Shown piece by piece: positions 17,805-25,103 of a stretch of 64,000 nucleotides of DNA. Location of the stretch: NCBI GenBank assembly GCA_963828405.1, contig CAWHEG010000031.1:2728001-2792000 (forward strand), read 5' to 3'. This stretch comes from JANMJD01 sp963828405. Lineage in GTDB: Bacteria; Actinomycetota; Acidimicrobiia; Acidimicrobiales; Ilumatobacteraceae. Under the pieces are notes generated by a model, which did no database searches, was not told the origin of the DNA, and saw only the letters and a list, made by a program, of their open reading frames with translations. Numbering within the stretch: position 1 is the first letter of the stretch; every line of letters starts with the position of its first letter. The position numbers and the translations under genes were made by a program.

Positions 17805-18314
17805 GTGCGTCAGCCGGCCGATCTCGTCAGTGCCTTCCGGGCTCGCGGATTGAAGGTCACTCCTCAACGTCAGCTCTTGTTCCGGCTGCTCAGTGGCAAC
17901 GAGACCCATCCGTGCGCCGACGCTTTGTTCGCAGCAGCAGAGCACGACATGCCTGGGATCTCGCTGCGTACGGTCTACCAGACGCTCAACGATCTGGTCG
18001 CCATGGGCGAGTTGCAGACGCTCGACCTGGGCACGGGCTCGGCCCGCTTCGACCCGAACACCGATGATCACCACCACGTCGTGTGCATCCGCTGTGCGGA
18101 CGTGCGCGACGTGTACGTCACGATGCCGGCCGGATTGGCGCCCGACGACGCCCTCGGCTACCACATCGACGAGACCCAGGTCGTGTTCCGCGGCCTGTGC
18201 GCCGAGTGCGCCGCTCCCGGTGTCACCCGACATCCCTCACCACCAACCCCGTCAACCGAAAACCCCGTCAACCACAACCCCGTCAACCACAACAAGGAGC
18301 ATCACCATGGCTGA
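17805..18314 (+). CDS. Fur-family metalloregulator (PerR-like)
   Basis: A 169-residue Fur/PerR-type repressor. The winged helix contains GLKVTPQRQLLFRLLSG and ISLRTVYQTLNDLVAMGELQ. The dimerisation domain has the metal-ligand stretch DHHHVVCIRCADV and the structural-zinc pair CAEC near residue 140. The C-terminus is odd: a 46-bp tandem repeat adds a tail ending NHNPVNHNKEHHHG, rich in His and Asn. The start GTG sits directly behind a promoter. It precedes rubrerythrin and overlaps its start, and shares a regulatory interval with glpD, suggesting peroxide- or iron-responsive autoregulation of this operon. PerR, Fur and Zur cannot be told apart by eye. Confidence 0.88.
   Translation: MRQPADLVSAFRARGLKVTPQRQLLFRLLSGNETHPCADALFAAAEHDMPGISLRTVYQTLNDLVAMGELQTLDLGTGSARFDPNTDDHHHVVCIRCADVRDVYVTMPAGLAPDDALGYHIDETQVVFRGLCAECAAPGVTRHPSPPTPSTENPVNHNPVNHNKEHHHG
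18245..18290 (+). repeat. Three tandem 15-bp units in the 3' end of the Fur-family gene
   Basis: The unit aaccccgtcaaccac occurs perfectly at 18261-18275 and 18276-18290, with a diverged copy from 18245. It encodes the repeated NPVNH tail and ends just before the rubrerythrin Shine-Dalgarno (AAGGAG, 18294-18299). Confidence 0.85.
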
Positions 18315-18723
18315 TCTCGCCGGGACCAAGACCCACGAGAACCTGAAGGAAGCGTTCGCCGGCGAGAGCCAGGCGAACCGCCGGTACCTCTGGTTCGCCC
18401 AGAAGGCCGACATCGAGGGCTACCCCGACGCCGCCGCACTGTTCCGCTCGGTCGCCGAGGGCGAGACCGGCCACGCTCACGGCCACCTCGACTACCTGGC
18501 CCGCGTCGGCGATCCGGCCACCGGCGAGCCGATCGGCGACACCGACGAGAACTTCAAGGCCGCCATCGCCGGCGAGACCTACGAGTACACCCAGATGTAC
18601 CCCGGTTTTGCCCGCACGGCCCGCGACGAGGGATTCGACGAGATCGCCGAATGGCTCGAGACGCTGGCCAAGGCCGAGAAGAGCCACGCCGGCCGCTTCA
18701 AGCAGGGCCTCGACGCGCTGTAA
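18307..18723 (+). CDS. Rubrerythrin (diiron domain only)
   Basis: A 138-residue four-helix diiron protein. Ligand motifs are EAFAGESQANRRYLWFAQKA, the EGETGH motif (ExxH), AGETYEYTQMYPGFART and the EKSH motif (ExxH). It lacks the C-terminal rubredoxin domain of classical rubrerythrin, so it needs an external electron donor to reduce hydrogen peroxide to water. AAGGAG lies seven bases before the ATG. It overlaps the end of the Fur-family gene by 8 bases and is followed by a GlpC/HdrD-like Fe-S protein and DUF3501, a recurrent gene set in aerobic bacteria; the Fe-S protein is the obvious candidate donor. Confidence 0.93.
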   Translation: MADLAGTKTHENLKEAFAGESQANRRYLWFAQKADIEGYPDAAALFRSVAEGETGHAHGHLDYLARVGDPATGEPIGDTDENFKAAIAGETYEYTQMYPGFARTARDEGFDEIAEWLETLAKAEKSHAGRFKQGLDAL

Positions 18724-18743
18724 TCAGTGAAAGGCACTGGCCT

Positions 18744-18983
18744 CCGCTGCGCTTTGGCCGCTGCCTTTCGGCCTCGCTGCGCCTGGCGGCGCGGTCGCTC
18801 GGCGTCCGGTGGACCCGGCGTGAACGGGCCGCCGCTGCGCTTTGGCCGCTGCCTTTCGGCCTCGCTGCGCCTGGCTGGCGCGTCGCTGCGCGTCGGCTCG
18901 GCGTCCGGTGGACCCGGCGTGAACGGGCCGCCGCTGCGCTTTGGCCGCTGCCTTTCGGCCTCGCTGCGCCTGGCGGCGCGGTC
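18744..18983. repeat. Three imperfect intergenic repeat copies
   Basis: The unit beginning ccgctgcgctttggccgctg occurs at 18744, 18832 and 18931, the copies being nearly identical over about 50 bases. Between them lie two copies of a second element beginning ctcggcgtccggtggacccg. Spacings of 88 and 99 bases differ because of an 11-base insertion near 18875. Both strands stay open through the array, but the translations are composition artefacts. The array fills most of the 338-base gap between rubrerythrin and the Fe-S gene and leads into a hairpin at 18984-19020. Confidence 0.85.
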
Positions 18984-19020
18984 GTGGATGCCGGGCGGTT
19001 TCGGACCGTCCGGCATCCAC
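18984..19020. terminator. Strong hairpin ending the intergenic repeat array
   Basis: The arms gtggatgccgg (18984-18994) and ccggcatccac (19010-19020) are perfectly complementary over 11 bases, and inside them cggt pairs with accg around a TTCGG loop. There is no T tract. It could attenuate read-through from rubrerythrin into the Fe-S gene or protect the rubrerythrin message. Confidence 0.5.
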
Positions 19021-19061
19021 GCCATAGATCCGTTGTTGCCTTCCCGACCGCCGGAGATCCC

Positions 19062-20366
19062 GTGACGATCACCTACGACCCCCACCATCCGCAGTACCTC
19101 GACGAGGCCGACGTACGCGCCGAACTGACCCGGGTGTACGACCTGTGCCACGGCTGCCGGCTGTGCTTCAAGTTCTGTTCGGCGTTCCCCACGCTGTTCA
19201 GCTACGTCGACGCCCACGAGGACCAGGACGCCGGTCGGCTGACGCCGGCCCAGCAGGACCGGGTGATCGACGAGTGCTTCCAGTGCAAGCTCTGCTACGT
19301 CAACTGCCCGTACATCCCGGGCCAGAGCGAGTGGCAACTCGACTTCCCCCGCTTGATGCTGCGGGCCGACGCGATGCGCCACGAGACCGGCCAGGTGTCG
19401 GTGCGCGACCGGGCGACGACCCAGATGATGGCCCGTACCGACGCCCTCGGCCGGGTCGCCGTGGCCATCTCACCGGTGATGAACCGGGCGATGGGCGCAG
19501 AGCGGGGTTCGCTGATCCGCAAGGTGATCGAGAAGACGTCCGGGATCTCCAGCCAGCGGCTGCTCCCCCCGTTCGCCCGGACCCGCTTCTCGGTGTGGTT
19601 CCGCCGGCGCCCCAAGGTTCGGCTGCTCAACCGCCAGGGCAAGGTCGCCCTCTTCCCGACCTGTCTGGTGGAGTACCAGTCGCCGGCCATCGGCCAGGAC
19701 CTCGTCAAGGTCTACGAACGCAACGGCATCGAGTGCACGATCACCGACGGTGTCGGCTGCTGCGGGGCGCCGTGGTTGCACTCCGGAGATCTCGACAACT
19801 TCACCAAGGTCGCCACGAAGAACGTCCGTGAGCTGGCCAAGTTCGTCCGCGACGGCAACGAGATCGTCGTGCCCCAGCCGACCTGCGGGTATGTGCTGAA
19901 GAAGGACTACGTCGACTACGTCGGCGGGCCCGACGCCACGCTCGTCGCCGAGCACACCTTCGACTCCTCCGAGTACCTGATCGGGCTGCACAAGCGCGAG
20001 GGGACCCGTCTCGACACCGTGTTCCCGGGGGAGGTGCCCGAGACGATCACCTACCACACCCCCTGCCACCTGCGTGCCCAGAACATCGGCCTCAAGAGTC
20101 GGGACCTGATGAGGTTGACCGGAGCCAGGATCAAGCTCGTCCAGCAGTGCTCCGGCATCGACGGCATGTGGGGCCTGCGGGCCGAGAACGCCGAGTTGTC
20201 GATGCCCCACGCCCGCAAGCTCGCCGAGGAGATCCGGCGGGCCGACGGCGACATCGTGGCCGGCGACTGCCACCTGGCCAACACGGCGATCACCGAGCAG
20301 ACCGGTCGGGCGCCGTTGCACCCGCTGCAGGTGATCGCCCGCGCCTACGGGATCTCGACGGAGTGA
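19062..20366 (+). CDS. GlpC/HdrD-like iron-sulfur oxidoreductase
   Basis: A 434-residue protein with two ferredoxin-type cluster motifs near the N-terminus, CHGCRLCFKFC and CFQCKLCYVNCP, followed by two cysteine-rich CCG domains (GVGCCGAPWLHSGD; HTPCHLRAQNIG with CSGIDGMWGL). This is the architecture of the anaerobic glycerol-3-phosphate dehydrogenase subunit C and heterodisulfide reductase subunit D. No GlpA or GlpB partner is adjacent. Its place between rubrerythrin and DUF3501 argues for electron transfer to rubrerythrin. The GTG at 19062 has GGAG five bases upstream. Substrate and redox partner are inferred only from context. Confidence 0.85.
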   Translation: MTITYDPHHPQYLDEADVRAELTRVYDLCHGCRLCFKFCSAFPTLFSYVDAHEDQDAGRLTPAQQDRVIDECFQCKLCYVNCPYIPGQSEWQLDFPRLMLRADAMRHETGQVSVRDRATTQMMARTDALGRVAVAISPVMNRAMGAERGSLIRKVIEKTSGISSQRLLPPFARTRFSVWFRRRPKVRLLNRQGKVALFPTCLVEYQSPAIGQDLVKVYERNGIECTITDGVGCCGAPWLHSGDLDNFTKVATKNVRELAKFVRDGNEIVVPQPTCGYVLKKDYVDYVGGPDATLVAEHTFDSSEYLIGLHKREGTRLDTVFPGEVPETITYHTPCHLRAQNIGLKSRDLMRLTGARIKLVQQCSGIDGMWGLRAENAELSMPHARKLAEEIRRADGDIVAGDCHLANTAITEQTGRAPLHPLQVIARAYGISTE

Positions 20367-20368
20367 CG

Positions 20369-20962
20369 ATGGCGACGAGCCGCAAACTGACCCTCGACGA
20401 CATCGCCGACCAGCGCGCCTACGACCGCGAGCGGGACGAGTTCCGCACCCGCGTGATCGAGCTCAAACGCCGCCGTCGGGTGCCGTTGGGCACGTTCATC
20501 TCCGTCGTCTTCGAGAACCGCGAGACGATCCGGTTCCAGATCCAGGAGATGGCCCGGGTCGAGCGTCTGATGTCCGACCACGACATCCAGGTGGAGCTCG
20601 ACACCTACAACCCGCTCGTGCCCGAACGCGGCCAGCTGTGTGCGTCGCTGTTCATCGAGTTGACGTCCGACGAGGCGATGAGGGAATGGCTGCCCCGCCT
20701 GATCGGCATCGAGCACTCGCTGGCCATCGAGCTGTCCGACGGGCGTCTCGTGCGCGCCGTGCCCGAGGAAGGCCACGCCGCGCAGTTAACGCGCCCCGAC
20801 GTGACCTCGGCGGTGCACTACTACCGCTTCGAGTTCGAGCCGGACGAGATCGCGATGCTCGCCGACGGCACTGCCAACCTGATTCTTGACCACCCGGCGT
20901 GTTCGGAACGTCTCGCTTTGGCGCCGCATACGGTCAGACAGCTACTCAGCGACCTGACTTGA
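20369..20962 (+). CDS. DUF3501 family protein
   Basis: A 197-residue cytoplasmic protein starting RKLTLDDIADQRAYDRERDE, with FENRETIRFQIQEMARVERL and a C-terminal HYYRFEFEPDEIAMLADG segment, all typical of DUF3501. No catalytic motif is evident and the family has no established activity. It begins two bases after the stop of the Fe-S gene and is the last member of the Fur / rubrerythrin / Fe-S protein / DUF3501 set, so it probably contributes to the same peroxide-related process. Confidence 0.9.
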   Translation: MATSRKLTLDDIADQRAYDRERDEFRTRVIELKRRRRVPLGTFISVVFENRETIRFQIQEMARVERLMSDHDIQVELDTYNPLVPERGQLCASLFIELTSDEAMREWLPRLIGIEHSLAIELSDGRLVRAVPEEGHAAQLTRPDVTSAVHYYRFEFEPDEIAMLADGTANLILDHPACSERLALAPHTVRQLLSDLT

Positions 20963-21078
20963 TGAACGCAGGGTGACGAATGCACAAGATTCGGTAAGAA
21001 GGTCTGGCGTCGCTCGTCGTCCCCACCTAGCATCCGCGGTGGACGCCACCCGTGGCGGCCACCGAACGTCGAGAGGTC

Positions 21079-21324
21079 ATGGGGGATCTCGTGAGAACCA
21101 TCGATTGGCGTCAACTCGGAGAGTGCAAGGGTCTCGACCCGGCGATCTTCTATCCCGAGGATGACGACGACGCCGCGCCGGCCAAGGCCATCTGTGCAGG
21201 CTGTGGTGTGCGGGTCGCCTGCCTCGAGCATGCGCTGGCCAGTCGGGAGAAGGTCGGTGTGTGGGGCGGCGCCACCGAGCGGGAGCGACGGCGTCTGGTA
21301 CGCCAACGGCGACGCACCGCCTGA
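21079..21324 (+). CDS. WhiB-family transcriptional regulator
   Basis: An 81-residue WhiB-like protein, an actinobacteria-specific Fe-S regulator. The four cluster cysteines are Cys16, Cys39, Cys42 and Cys48 (C-x22-C-x2-C-x5-C), followed by the turn GVWGG and a basic C-terminal ERERRRLVRQRRRTA that contacts DNA or sigma factor. The ATG at 21079 is taken as start; a GTG at 21091 with GGGGGA upstream is an alternative. A possible TAGCAT -10 box lies at 21028-21033. Which WhiB paralogue it is cannot be told from this window. Confidence 0.95.
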   Translation: MGDLVRTIDWRQLGECKGLDPAIFYPEDDDDAAPAKAICAGCGVRVACLEHALASREKVGVWGGATERERRRLVRQRRRTA

Positions 21325-21407
21325 CGCAGCAGGCCGACGGCGATTGGCCCGTCGGCTGACCAAACCGATTGCCGACCGCAGGCCATGGCCTGCGACGATC
21401 TAGCTCC

Positions 21408-22463
21408 ATGACGACCATGGACGACGTGGGCGGGTGGCCCGCGCTGATCACCACCTTGCTCGAGCGCCGCGACCTGTCGAGCGTCGAGGCGCGCACGGCG
21501 ATGTCCACCATCCTGTCGGGCGAGGCGACGGCCGCCCAGCTCATCGGGTTCGTCGTCGCCCTGCGGGCCAAGGGCGAGACGGCCGAGGAGTTGTCGGGGC
21601 TGCTCGATGCCGTGCTCGCCGCGGCGACCCGCGTCGAATTGCCCGATCAACTGGTCGACCGCGTCGTCGACATCGTCGGTACCGGTGGTGACCGGAGCCA
21701 CTCGATCAACGTCAGCACGATCGCGGCGTTCGTCGTCGCCGGCGCCGGTGTACCGGTATGCAAGCACGGTGCACGCGGCTCGTCGTCGAAGTGCGGGGCG
21801 GCCGACCTGCTCGAGGCGCTCGGTGTGGCCGTCGACGTCGGTCCGGAGATCGTCGCCCGATCGGTGGAGGAGGCCGGGTTCGGCTTCTGTTTCGCACCCC
21901 GCTATCACCCGGCCTTCCGCTTCGCCGCATCGGCGCGCCGCGAGATCGGCATCGCCACCGTGTTCAACCTGCTCGGGCCGATGGCCAACCCCGCCCGTGT
22001 CCGTCGGCAGGTGATCGGGGTCGCCAACCCGGCGTTCGCCGAGCGGATGCTCGCCTCGCTGCGCATCCACGGCTCGGTGACGACGTGGGTGGTGCATGGC
22101 AGCGGTCTCGACGAGTTGACCACCACGGGGACTTCGACGGTGCTCGCCCTCCACGACGGCGAGGTGAGGCGCTTCACCGTCGACCCGGTCGCCCTCGGTC
22201 TGGCCCCGGCCATCCCCGATGAGTTGAACGGGGGAGAGCCGGCGGAGAACGCCGACGCCGCTCGACGCGTCCTCGGCGGTGAGCACGGGGCCCACCGCAA
22301 CATCGTGATGCTCAACGCAGCGGCCGGCCTGGTCGTCGCCGGGGTCGCCGACGACCTGGCCGAGGGGCTGGTGCTCGCCGCTCGCTCGATCGACTCGGGG
22401 AGCGCGGCCCGGGTGCTCGACCGACTGGTCGCCGTCTCGCACTCCGGGGTTGCCGGCCCGTGA
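21408..22463 (+). CDS. trpD: Anthranilate phosphoribosyltransferase
   Basis: A 351-residue TrpD that joins anthranilate to PRPP in tryptophan synthesis. Signatures are VDIVGTGGDRSHSINVST (PRPP loop), VCKHGARGSSSKCGAADLLE and FNLLGPMANPARVRRQVIG. The ATG at 21408 gives the standard N-terminal helical domain. Its stop overlaps the start of the homoserine kinase gene (GTGA), so these two amino-acid genes are translationally coupled without other trp genes nearby. Confidence 0.93.
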   Translation: MTTMDDVGGWPALITTLLERRDLSSVEARTAMSTILSGEATAAQLIGFVVALRAKGETAEELSGLLDAVLAAATRVELPDQLVDRVVDIVGTGGDRSHSINVSTIAAFVVAGAGVPVCKHGARGSSSKCGAADLLEALGVAVDVGPEIVARSVEEAGFGFCFAPRYHPAFRFAASARREIGIATVFNLLGPMANPARVRRQVIGVANPAFAERMLASLRIHGSVTTWVVHGSGLDELTTTGTSTVLALHDGEVRRFTVDPVALGLAPAIPDELNGGEPAENADAARRVLGGEHGAHRNIVMLNAAAGLVVAGVADDLAEGLVLAARSIDSGSAARVLDRLVAVSHSGVAGP

Positions 22464-23296
22464 TCGTGCGCGTGCCGGCCTCCTCGGCCAACCTCGGCCC
22501 GGGGTTCGACGCGCTGGGCATGGCACTCGACCTGCACGTCGAGGTCGGTCTGCCCGACGGCGAGGTTCCCGACGGCGCCCAGTTCGCCGACGAGCACCAC
22601 CCGGCCGTCAAGGCCTTCCGTGCCGGCGGTGGCCGTGGTCCGTTGTGGATTCGGAGCCGGATCCCGGTCGGTCGCGGCCTCGGCTTCTCCGGCGCGGTGC
22701 GCGTCGGCGGTCTCGTCGCCGCCGTGGTGCAGCGCTCGGGGGCGGCCTCCGTGGCCGGCGAGTCGGCGGCCATCCTGCGCATCGCCACCGAGCTCGAGGG
22801 GCACGCCGACAACGTCGCCGCCTCGCTGTACGGCGGGGTCGTGGCCACGGCGGCCGGTCGGGTGGTCGGAGTGCCGCTGGGTTTCGATCCGGCCGTCGTG
22901 GTGTGGGTGCCGTCGTCCACCACGTCGACCGATGCCTCGCGGGCCGGGCTCGGCCCGACGGTGCCGCTGTGCGACGCCGTGTTCAACATCGGCAGGACGG
23001 CGCTGCTGATCGCCGCGCTGACCGTCGGCGACACGTCGGCACTGCGCGAAGCGACGCAGGACCGGCTGCACCAGGAGCTCCGTTTCGGCGCGGCCGAGTC
23101 GTCGCGCGCCGCGCTCCATGCCGGACTCGACGCCGGGGCGTGGTGCGGTTGGCTGTCTGGTTCCGGACCGACGATCGCCCTGCTCTGCGCCCCCGAGACG
23201 GTCGAGGCGGTGATCGCCGCGCTCCCCGCGGATGGACGGGCCGACCACCTGCGTATCGATCATGGTGGCGCCGTCGTCGAGGGTGCCCCGGGATAG
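22460..23296 (+). CDS. thrB: Homoserine kinase
   Basis: A 278-residue GHMP-family kinase that phosphorylates L-homoserine in threonine synthesis. The N-terminus VRVPASSANLGPGFDALGMA is the classic ThrB opening. The phosphate loop is PVGRGLGFSGAVRVGGLVAA, with Phe-Ser-Gly-Ala in place of the more common Ser-Ser-Ala, and the third GHMP motif is WLSGSGPTIALL. It is slightly shorter than average (about 300). The GTG start overlaps the trpD stop. The unusual loop residue deserves a check, but family identity is clear. Confidence 0.88.
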   Translation: MIVRVPASSANLGPGFDALGMALDLHVEVGLPDGEVPDGAQFADEHHPAVKAFRAGGGRGPLWIRSRIPVGRGLGFSGAVRVGGLVAAVVQRSGAASVAGESAAILRIATELEGHADNVAASLYGGVVATAAGRVVGVPLGFDPAVVVWVPSSTTSTDASRAGLGPTVPLCDAVFNIGRTALLIAALTVGDTSALREATQDRLHQELRFGAAESSRAALHAGLDAGAWCGWLSGSGPTIALLCAPETVEAVIAALPADGRADHLRIDHGGAVVEGAPG

Positions 23297-23299
23297 AAT
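23294..23299 (+). promoter_or_regulatory. -10 box of the NYN-domain gene (leaderless)
   Basis: TAGAAT lies seven bases before the GTG at 23307 and overlaps the last codons of thrB. No Shine-Dalgarno precedes the GTG, so a leaderless message is likely. The -35 region is weak. Confidence 0.45.
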
Positions 23300-23306
23300 C
23301 GGCGGG

Positions 23307-24794
23307 GTGAGCGACGAGGGCTCGGTCCCCGCGGTGATCCGCAGCGTGGAGCCCGACATCTCCGTCGAGACGCTGCGCCCCGCCCTCGAGCTGGGCTTTG
23401 CCGTGGCCGTCGCCGGTACCCGCCTCAAGCCGGCGATTGCCGCTCCGGCGTCCCTGCGTCGCTACCTCAAGTTCCAGAAGCTGCCCACCGGCGCGCTGAC
23501 CCCGGTCCGCAGGGCGCTCGACGACGACCAGGCCTTCCGTGAACGCACCGCCCGGGTCGCCACCGACGAGCTGGTCGGTGTGCTCGGACGGCTGTGGCTG
23601 ACGCGACCGGAGGGTTGGCAGGATCGGGTGGCCGAGCTGCTCGTCGTCGAAGAGGTTCCGGCGGACGACTCGCGTCCGGACCGCAGCGCCGACCGCCGCC
23701 GCGAGGCGGCGGAGGTGGCGCTCGCCCGGGCCCGGGCCGACCTGGTCGTGGCGCGCGCCGAGCTGGCGCGCATGCACGACCGGGTTGCCGATGCCGAGAC
23801 GTCGGCCGCCGTGGCGATCGACGAGGCCGCCAAGCTGTACGCCGAGGCGGAACGGCTCAAGGTCAGCGGTGATCGCCGTCGTGAACGGGCCCGAGTCGCC
23901 GAGGAGGACCGCGACCGCCTTCGACGCGACCTGGCCGGGGCCGCCGACCGGATCGCCGAGCTGGAGCGTCTGCTCGAGGAGGCGTTCGCCGCCCGCCAGG
24001 ATGCCGAGTCGCCCGCCCCGTCGGGGTCCATGCCGGCCACGACCCCTCTCGCATCTGCCGGTTCGGCTGTCGGGCCGCCCGCCGGGTCGGTCGTACCGGT
24101 GATCGACGGCGCCTGGCTCGCCGCCGGGTCGGCGATCGCCGATCGGCTCGCCGAGGCTGCCGGCGCGCTCGGTCTGCTCGGCGCAGAGGTCGCCGCGGCG
24201 ATCTCCGCACTCGCCGTTCGGCCCCCTGCGCCGGTCGTCGAACGGGCGGCGCAGGGGCCGGCGACCCTCCGGGCGGGTGGACGACCCGACGAGCCGACGT
24301 TCCCGCCGGCCGGCGTCGGGCCGCGGCGAGGTGGGGCAGCGGGGGAACGGCGGCGTCCGCTTCCCGTGCCGGGCGGCCTGCTCGACGACAGCACCCAGGT
24401 CGCCCTGCACCTGATTCGCCAACCCGGCGTGCTCACCCTGGTCGACGGCTACAACCTGGCCAAGCTCGGCTGGCCCGACCTCCTCGTGACCGCCCAGCGC
24501 GAGTTCTGCCTGGACGGACTGGAGGATCTGGTGCGCCGCTACGGCGTGCGGGTGCAGGTGATCTTCGACGGCGCCAGCGTGATCGGGCGGGCCAGCGGCC
24601 GCCGCCTGGTCCGCGTCGGCTTCTCCCCGCAGGGGGTCTCGGCCGACGACGAGATCCGCCGCCTGGTGAGCGAGTTGCCGCCCGACCGGCCGATCGTCGT
24701 GGTCACCAACGATCGCGAGATCATCCGCGGGGTGCGATCGTCGGGGGCGAACGTCGTCGGCTCCGAGCAGTTGCTCGCCGTCATGCGCCGCTGA
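23307..24794 (+). CDS. NYN (YacP-like) domain protein with central coiled coil
   Basis: A 495-residue protein in three parts. Residues 1-115 form a conserved helical domain (SVETLRPALELGFAVAVAG, LRRYLKFQKLP). Residues 130-240 are Glu/Arg/Ala-rich and should form a coiled coil. After a low-complexity linker, residues 365-495 form a YacP/NYN PIN-like nuclease domain with TLVDGYNLAKLGWPD, VQVIFDGASVIG, GVSADDEIRRLVSEL and VVVTNDREI. The conserved acidic residues in these motifs match the metal site of YacP RNases (Rae1 in Bacillus, which cuts ribosome-bound mRNA). The coiled coil and N-terminal domain are not part of Rae1, so the partner is unknown. Confidence 0.8.
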   Translation: MSDEGSVPAVIRSVEPDISVETLRPALELGFAVAVAGTRLKPAIAAPASLRRYLKFQKLPTGALTPVRRALDDDQAFRERTARVATDELVGVLGRLWLTRPEGWQDRVAELLVVEEVPADDSRPDRSADRRREAAEVALARARADLVVARAELARMHDRVADAETSAAVAIDEAAKLYAEAERLKVSGDRRRERARVAEEDRDRLRRDLAGAADRIAELERLLEEAFAARQDAESPAPSGSMPATTPLASAGSAVGPPAGSVVPVIDGAWLAAGSAIADRLAEAAGALGLLGAEVAAAISALAVRPPAPVVERAAQGPATLRAGGRPDEPTFPPAGVGPRRGGAAGERRRPLPVPGGLLDDSTQVALHLIRQPGVLTLVDGYNLAKLGWPDLLVTAQREFCLDGLEDLVRRYGVRVQVIFDGASVIGRASGRRLVRVGFSPQGVSADDEIRRLVSELPPDRPIVVVTNDREIIRGVRSSGANVVGSEQLLAVMRR

Positions 24795-24861
24795 GCGGCC
24801 CGCCCGGTCTGCCCTGGCTCGACGCACGAACCCTGACACACCGTTCGTGCACGGTGACGGC

Positions 24862-25080
24862 ATGGATGATCTGGTGATCGACTGTGCCGAATGCTCGATG
24901 AGGGCCACCGATGCCTGCACCGACTGCCTGGTGACGTTCGTCTGCGACCGGTCGCTCGACGCCGCCGTGGTGTTCGACCTGGCCGAGCAGCGCGCCGTGC
25001 GGTTGCTGTCGGTCGCCGGTCTCGTCCCCGGGCTGCGTCATCGCCGGGCCGCATCGCCGCCGATCCGCCGCAGCGGCTGA
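24862..25080 (+). CDS. Small cysteine-rich protein, unknown function
   Basis: A 72-residue product beginning MDDLVIDCAECSMRATDACT, with five cysteines in the pattern C-x2-C-x7-C-x2-C-x6-C within the first 32 residues, suggesting a bound zinc ion or Fe-S cluster. The remainder has a short hydrophobic strand and a basic tail (RHRRAASPPIRRSG). No Shine-Dalgarno is seen; an ATG 15 bases upstream is possible. It lies between the NYN gene and queG on the same strand. The regular cysteine spacing makes it more credible than a chance frame, but no family is recognised. Confidence 0.55.
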   Translation: MDDLVIDCAECSMRATDACTDCLVTFVCDRSLDAAVVFDLAEQRAVRLLSVAGLVPGLRHRRAASPPIRRSG

Positions 25081-25103
25081 GGCCGGCGGTACGGTCGGCG
25101 ACG

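Noticed and set aside
18984..19020. tRNA or small RNA gene at the hairpin
   Set aside because: Only one stem; no cloverleaf, T-loop consensus or promoter. A terminator-like hairpin is sufficient.
18724..19065. Open frames on both strands through the intergenic repeats
   Set aside because: GC-rich repeats without stop codons give repetitive Arg/Pro/Ser translations on both strands; the DNA repeat explains them.
19062..20366. Anaerobic glycerol-3-phosphate dehydrogenase subunit C
   Set aside because: No glpA or glpB is adjacent and the glpD at 15984-17732 is the single-subunit type; the rubrerythrin/DUF3501 context fits better.
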